From assembly GCA_937890135.1 (NCBI GenBank), contig CALBYC010000183.1, positions 1 through 10,712 of the forward strand: 10,712 nt of DNA, written 5' to 3'. Below are positions 7,538 through 10,712 of this stretch, in pieces (the first letter of the stretch is position 1; every line of letters begins with the position of its first letter). The notes below the pieces were generated by a model. That model had not been told where the DNA came from and searched no databases. It was given only the letters and a program-made list of their open reading frames with translations. The position numbers and the translations under genes are program-made. This stretch comes from an uncultured Parabacteroides sp. GTDB lineage: Bacteria; Bacteroidota; Bacteroidia; Bacteroidales; Tannerellaceae.

Positions 7538-8581
7538 TTACCGGGAGACCCTGCCCGAGCCGTCCCCGTTCATTAAATTCTCTACTTCTTTCACGCTGAC
7601 CTGATTATAGTCGCCGTAAATTGTATGTTTCAGGCAGGAAGCCGCTACCGCAAAGTCCAATGCCTTCTGATCATCCCCTTTATAGGTCAGCAGCCCGTAT
7701 ATCAGGCCTCCCATGAAGGAATCCCCGCCACCTACTCGGTCCACGATATGCGTGATGTCGTAACGGGGCGACTGATACAGCTTGTCCCCGTCATACAAAA
7801 CTCCGCTCCATGTATTATGATTGGCGTTAATCGAGCCACGCAAAGTTATGATAACCTTCTTGGCACGGGGGAAACGCCGCATCAGTTGCGTACAAACACT
7901 TTCAAATTTGGCGGCATCGATGCATCCTCCGGTGGCAGCTGCGTCAAATCCTTCCGGCTTGATTCCAAAGACTTTTTCCGCATCTTCCTCATTGCCCAGA
8001 ATGATGTCGCTTCCCGCCACCAATTCCGGCATGACCTCCGATGCGCTCTTGCCGTACTTCCATAAGTTCTTGCGGTAGTTCAAATCGCATGACACGGGGA
8101 TTCCCAGCCTGTTGGCGGTCTGAACCGCTTCCAGGCAGACCTCGGCGGCGCCTTGGCTGATTGCCGGAGTAATGCCCGTCCAATGGAACCAAGTCGCGCC
8201 TTTAAAGACTTCTTCCCAATCTATCATGCCTTTCTCGACTTCAGCAATTGCAGAATGAGCACGGTCATACACCACTTTGCTGGGACGGGACACGGCACCC
8301 GTTTCTAAAAAATAAATCCCCATGCGGTCGCCGCCCCTGATGATATAAGATGTCTTTACTCCATTCTTATGTAAATCCTTTATGCAGGACTCCGCAATGT
8401 CGTTTTCAGGGAGACGGGTCACGAACTCGGCATTCATGCCGTAATTGGCCAACGAAACAGCGACGTTGGCCTCACCCCCTCCAAATGTCGCGGAGAGTTC
8501 GCTGCATTGGCTGAAGCGAAGGAAACCGGGAGTGGCCAATCTCAACATGATCTCTCCAAAGGTGACAATTTTATTATCCAT
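7538..8581 (-). CDS. kdgK: 2-keto-3-deoxygluconate kinase (PfkB family)
   Basis: A 347-residue ribokinase-type sugar kinase. The N-terminal substrate-binding GGGEANVAVSLA is at 34-45. The C-terminal PfkB signature DRVGGGDSFMGGL starts at 281, with Asp287 as the catalytic base and GGGD forming the anion hole. The protein is longer than E. coli KdgK (309), mainly through an insertion around residues 208-235. It phosphorylates KDG to KDPG using ATP. Placement between uxaC and eda fits this substrate better than fructose or ribose; the exact sugar specificity is inferred from the operon. Confidence 0.9.
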   Translation of the reverse strand: MDNKIVTFGEIMLRLATPGFLRFSQCSELSATFGGGEANVAVSLANYGMNAEFVTRLPENDIAESCIKDLHKNGVKTSYIIRGGDRMGIYFLETGAVSRPSKVVYDRAHSAIAEVEKGMIDWEEVFKGATWFHWTGITPAISQGAAEVCLEAVQTANRLGIPVSCDLNYRKNLWKYGKSASEVMPELVAGSDIILGNEEDAEKVFGIKPEGFDAAATGGCIDAAKFESVCTQLMRRFPRAKKVIITLRGSINANHNTWSGVLYDGDKLYQSPRYDITHIVDRVGGGDSFMGGLIYGLLTYKGDDQKALDFAVAASCLKHTIYGDYNQVSVKEVENLMNGDGSGRVSR

Positions 8582-8592
8582 ATATCGATTAA

Positions 8593-9999
8593 TTAAAATT
8601 TAAAGTATTGTTTCGCGTTACGATAAGAGATGTCGGCAACCATCTTCTTGAGAAAATCCATTTCACTCCGGGGCAGCTTCCCGCTTTCCACGTCTTCACC
8701 TATCAGGTTGCATAAGATACGGCGGAAATACTCATGGCGCGGATATGACAAAAAGCTTCGGGAATCGGTCAGCATTCCCACGAAACGGCTCAGCAGCCCC
8801 ATTGCCGAAAGGGCGTTCAACTGCTTGCGCATGCCGTCTTCCTGGTCAAGGAACCACCAGGCCGCGCCCAGTTGCATTTTCCCGGGAATTGAACCGTCAT
8901 TGAACGTGTAGGCCATGGTTGCCAGCACCTCGTTGTCCTTCGGGTTCAGATTATACAAAATCGTCTTCGCCAATTTCCTGTCCCTGTCCAACCGGTCCAA
9001 GAACTTGTGTCCCACGGCAGCGCAGTTCACGTCCAATATGGCATCGAATCCCGTATCCGGACCGATCGCCTTGAACATGCGGGTGCAGTTGTTCCGTATG
9101 ACGCTGATATGGTATTGTTGCACCCAGTCAGTTTCGCTGTCCATCACCGCCAATTCATATAGCAATGCGCTCTTGTATTTGGAGGCTTCCTCCGCCGTCA
9201 ATCTTTTGCCGCGCATCAGCTTGGCAAAGCAGACACGGATTTCGGCCTCAGAATAGTCATCCGCGTAAAAATTATCCAACCCGTGGTCGGACACGGAACA
9301 ACCCTGCGAAGCAAAGAAATCATGCCTCTTGCGCAATGCCGCTATTAAATCATCAAACGTTTCGATGTTCATGTCCGCCGCTTCTCCCAGCCGCAGCAGA
9401 TATGCGCCGTAAGCGGCAGGATCGTCGACGGCGGTCACTTTGTCAGGCCGCCAAGCCGGATATACCTTGGTCTTCAACCGGCCATTGTTCCTTATCTGTT
9501 GATGGTAAGCCAACGTATCGGCCGGGTCGTCCGTGGTGCAAACCACCTCCACATGGCAACGCTCCATGATCCGCTGCGCGCGGAAATCCTCCGTCTGCAA
9601 CATTTCGGTGCATGCCTCATATATCTCGTGCGCCGTCTCGGGTTTGAGCTGCTTGTCAATGCCAAAGATGCGGCTCAGCTCCAAGTGGGTCCAATGATAC
9701 AAGGGATTACGCATCGCGTAAGGAACCGTCTCCGCCCATTTCTCGAACTTCTCGTAGTCCGTCTTGTTCCCGGTTATATAATCCTCGGGTATCCCGTTCC
9801 CCCGCATGGCGCGCCACTTGTAATGGTCGCCCCCCAGCCATATTTCGGAAAGGTTCCTGAACGATTTGTTTTCCGCTATTTCTTTCGGGTCCAAATGACA
9901 ATGATAATCGATGATCGGCAAGTTCTCCGCGCTATCATGGTATAACTCGCAAGCTGCTTCATTGGTCAGCATGAAATCCGAATGGATAAAGTTTTTCAT
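8593..9999 (-). CDS. uxaC: Uronate isomerase (glucuronate isomerase)
   Basis: A 468-residue enzyme, nearly the length of E. coli UxaC (470), of the amidohydrolase superfamily. The metal-binding motif DYHCHLDP is at 31-38, WRPD at 183-186, KMQLGAAWWF at 374-383 and the long conserved block TDSRSFLSYPRHEYFRR at 411-427. It isomerises D-glucuronate to D-fructuronate (and usually D-galacturonate to D-tagaturonate) and is the entry step of the pathway. It ends 11 bases before kdgK. The 63-base AT-rich spacer upstream separates it from the cupin gene; no clear promoter is seen there, so it is probably transcribed from the cupin promoter. Confidence 0.97.
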   Translation of the reverse strand: MKNFIHSDFMLTNEAACELYHDSAENLPIIDYHCHLDPKEIAENKSFRNLSEIWLGGDHYKWRAMRGNGIPEDYITGNKTDYEKFEKWAETVPYAMRNPLYHWTHLELSRIFGIDKQLKPETAHEIYEACTEMLQTEDFRAQRIMERCHVEVVCTTDDPADTLAYHQQIRNNGRLKTKVYPAWRPDKVTAVDDPAAYGAYLLRLGEAADMNIETFDDLIAALRKRHDFFASQGCSVSDHGLDNFYADDYSEAEIRVCFAKLMRGKRLTAEEASKYKSALLYELAVMDSETDWVQQYHISVIRNNCTRMFKAIGPDTGFDAILDVNCAAVGHKFLDRLDRDRKLAKTILYNLNPKDNEVLATMAYTFNDGSIPGKMQLGAAWWFLDQEDGMRKQLNALSAMGLLSRFVGMLTDSRSFLSYPRHEYFRRILCNLIGEDVESGKLPRSEMDFLKKMVADISYRNAKQYFKF

Positions 10000-10062
10000 G
10001 TTTTATGAGTGTTTTTAATCAATGAAATATATCAATATATAAAGTACGCTCGTAGACCCGTC

Positions 10063-10488
10063 CTACCGTGGGACGTAAGCCCCGTCTTTCGCTTCGAATA
10101 TGACAGAAGGTTCCAGTACGTTGACCGTGTGCCAGACCCCGGCCGGTATCTGCATGCCCATCACGCCGTCGTCAGGAGACAACAAATAACGTGCAATTTC
10201 TTTGAAGGTTTTCCTTGGTTCCACCTCTTCCTCCGCAGGCGTGTCTCCTTGCAGCCGGGAGGTTGTTTCTTCATAAAGCACCTCCTCCAACCTTCCCTGA
10301 AGGCACACGACCGTTTCCGCCGTATTTTCATGGCGGTGAATCGGGACCGCAGTGCCCGGCTGCATGGCATTCAACATTCGCTGGGACGTGTCCGCCGGGG
10401 AATTGCGCAAATCAAAGTTTTGCCTCTTTCGCGGCGAAACGGATGCTTGCTTCAGCAATTCCGCCATTAATTCTTTATCAAAAACCAT
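10063..10488 (-). CDS. WbuC-like cupin-fold metalloprotein, first gene of the uronate operon
   Basis: A 141-residue single-domain cupin. Cupin motif 1 is exact, with G45, then HRH at 51-53, Glu58 and Gly65 in the spacing G-x5-HxH-x4-E-x6-G; motif 2 gives IPAGVWHT with His120. Residues 51, 53, 58 and 120 should bind one metal ion. The SPRKRQNFDLR stretch (18-28) followed by QRMLNAMQPGT resembles the WbuC family, known from O-antigen clusters but with no established reaction. A TTG at 10524 would extend the protein by 12 residues; the ATG at 10488 is chosen because it gives the family N-terminus and a leader of about 40 bases after the promoter. As head gene of a uronate operon it may handle or sense a uronate, perhaps as an epimerase or mutarotase, but this is speculation. 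Confidence 0.85.
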   Translation of the reverse strand: MVFDKELMAELLKQASVSPRKRQNFDLRNSPADTSQRMLNAMQPGTAVPIHRHENTAETVVCLQGRLEEVLYEETTSRLQGDTPAEEEVEPRKTFKEIARYLLSPDDGVMGMQIPAGVWHTVNVLEPSVIFEAKDGAYVPR

Positions 10489-10534
10489 ATAGTCTGTTTT
10501 TATAGGATGTACCGATTTATCCAATTATTACGGA

Positions 10535-10563
10535 CAAAGATAATGAATTATGATAAAAGCAAA
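10535..10563 (-). promoter_or_regulatory. Promoter of the hexuronate operon
   Basis: The minus strand shows TATCTTTG (10535-10542), an exact match to TAnnTTTG, and TTTG at 10560-10563. The spacer is 17 bases, slightly short of the usual 19-21. The spacer contains most of a small AT-rich palindrome (ATAAT-GA-ATTAT, 10540-10551) that could be an operator. The start site would fall near 10527, about 40 bases before the cupin ATG. No other promoter matching the consensus was seen between the genes downstream. Confidence 0.65.
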
Positions 10564-10650
10564 TGCTCTTTGCCACAAATTATTCCATTTACGGCACGGA
10601 TTCTTTTCCCGGACAGGGCGGGGACATTTCACTTTCGGTGCGGACAGGGG

Positions 10651-10692
10651 AAAAAAGGGATGCGGCCTTTTTGTCCTTCGGCCGCATCCTTT
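10651..10692 (-). terminator. Strong hairpin terminator, probably for a gene beyond the right edge
   Basis: A perfect 10-bp stem (GGATGCGGCC at 10658-10667 with GGCCGCATCC at 10680-10689) encloses a 12-base loop. On the minus strand it is followed by C and then six T (A run 10651-10656), the layout of an intrinsic terminator. On the plus strand only TTTCT follows, so action there would be weaker. No plus-strand gene ends nearby, so it most likely ends a minus-strand gene outside the window and insulates the uronate operon. Confidence 0.75.
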
Positions 10693-10712
10693 CTATCGTC
10701 CTGCCGCACCCG

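Noticed and set aside
10610..10650. Two copies of CGGACAGGG about 31 bases apart upstream of the uronate operon
   Set aside because: Two nine-base copies in a GC-rich stretch with no third copy and no symmetry are too little to call a repeat element or operator.

Overview
The window reads as a chromosomal segment from a Bacteroidales bacterium (Bacteroides, Parabacteroides or a close relative). This rests on three promoters matching the Bacteroidetes pattern (TTTG about 17-20 bases upstream of TAnnTTTG), the lack of clear Shine-Dalgarno sequences before most genes, a tRNA gene without an encoded CCA end, and the nature of the proteins. No mobile element, CRISPR array or phage gene was found. 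Bases 1-80 hold nothing I can support.

Left part (81-3456): an initiator tRNA-fMet gene on the minus strand with its own promoter and terminator is divergent from a plus-strand group. That group is a TetR-type regulator, a FabH-like ketoacyl synthase III and a FabG-type ketoacyl-ACP reductase, followed after 124 bases by a RluA-family pseudouridine synthase. The regulator and synthase genes abut with no spacing (TAGATG), and the reductase follows 17 bases later, so the three probably form one regulated fatty-acyl elongation unit.

Right part (3445-10563, all minus strand): a seven-gene hexuronate catabolic operon reading right to left, with a good Bacteroidetes promoter at its head. The order is small cupin, uxaC (uronate isomerase), kdgK (KDG kinase), eda (KDPG aldolase), exuT (MFS hexuronate transporter), uxuB (SDR-type fructuronate reductase) and uxuA (mannonate dehydratase). 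Together they would import glucuronate and convert it through fructuronate, mannonate, KDG and KDPG to pyruvate and glyceraldehyde-3-phosphate. The galacturonate-specific genes uxaA and uxaB are absent.

The most notable points are a single-base frameshift in a C tract that splits uxuA, an uncharacterised WbuC-like cupin as the first gene of the uronate operon, and a 12-base tail-to-tail overlap between uxuA and the pseudouridine synthase gene with no visible terminator. A strong hairpin at the right edge separates the operon from whatever lies beyond. Nothing here amounts to a clearly new system; the cupin and the TetR-FabH-FabG unit are the least explained parts.
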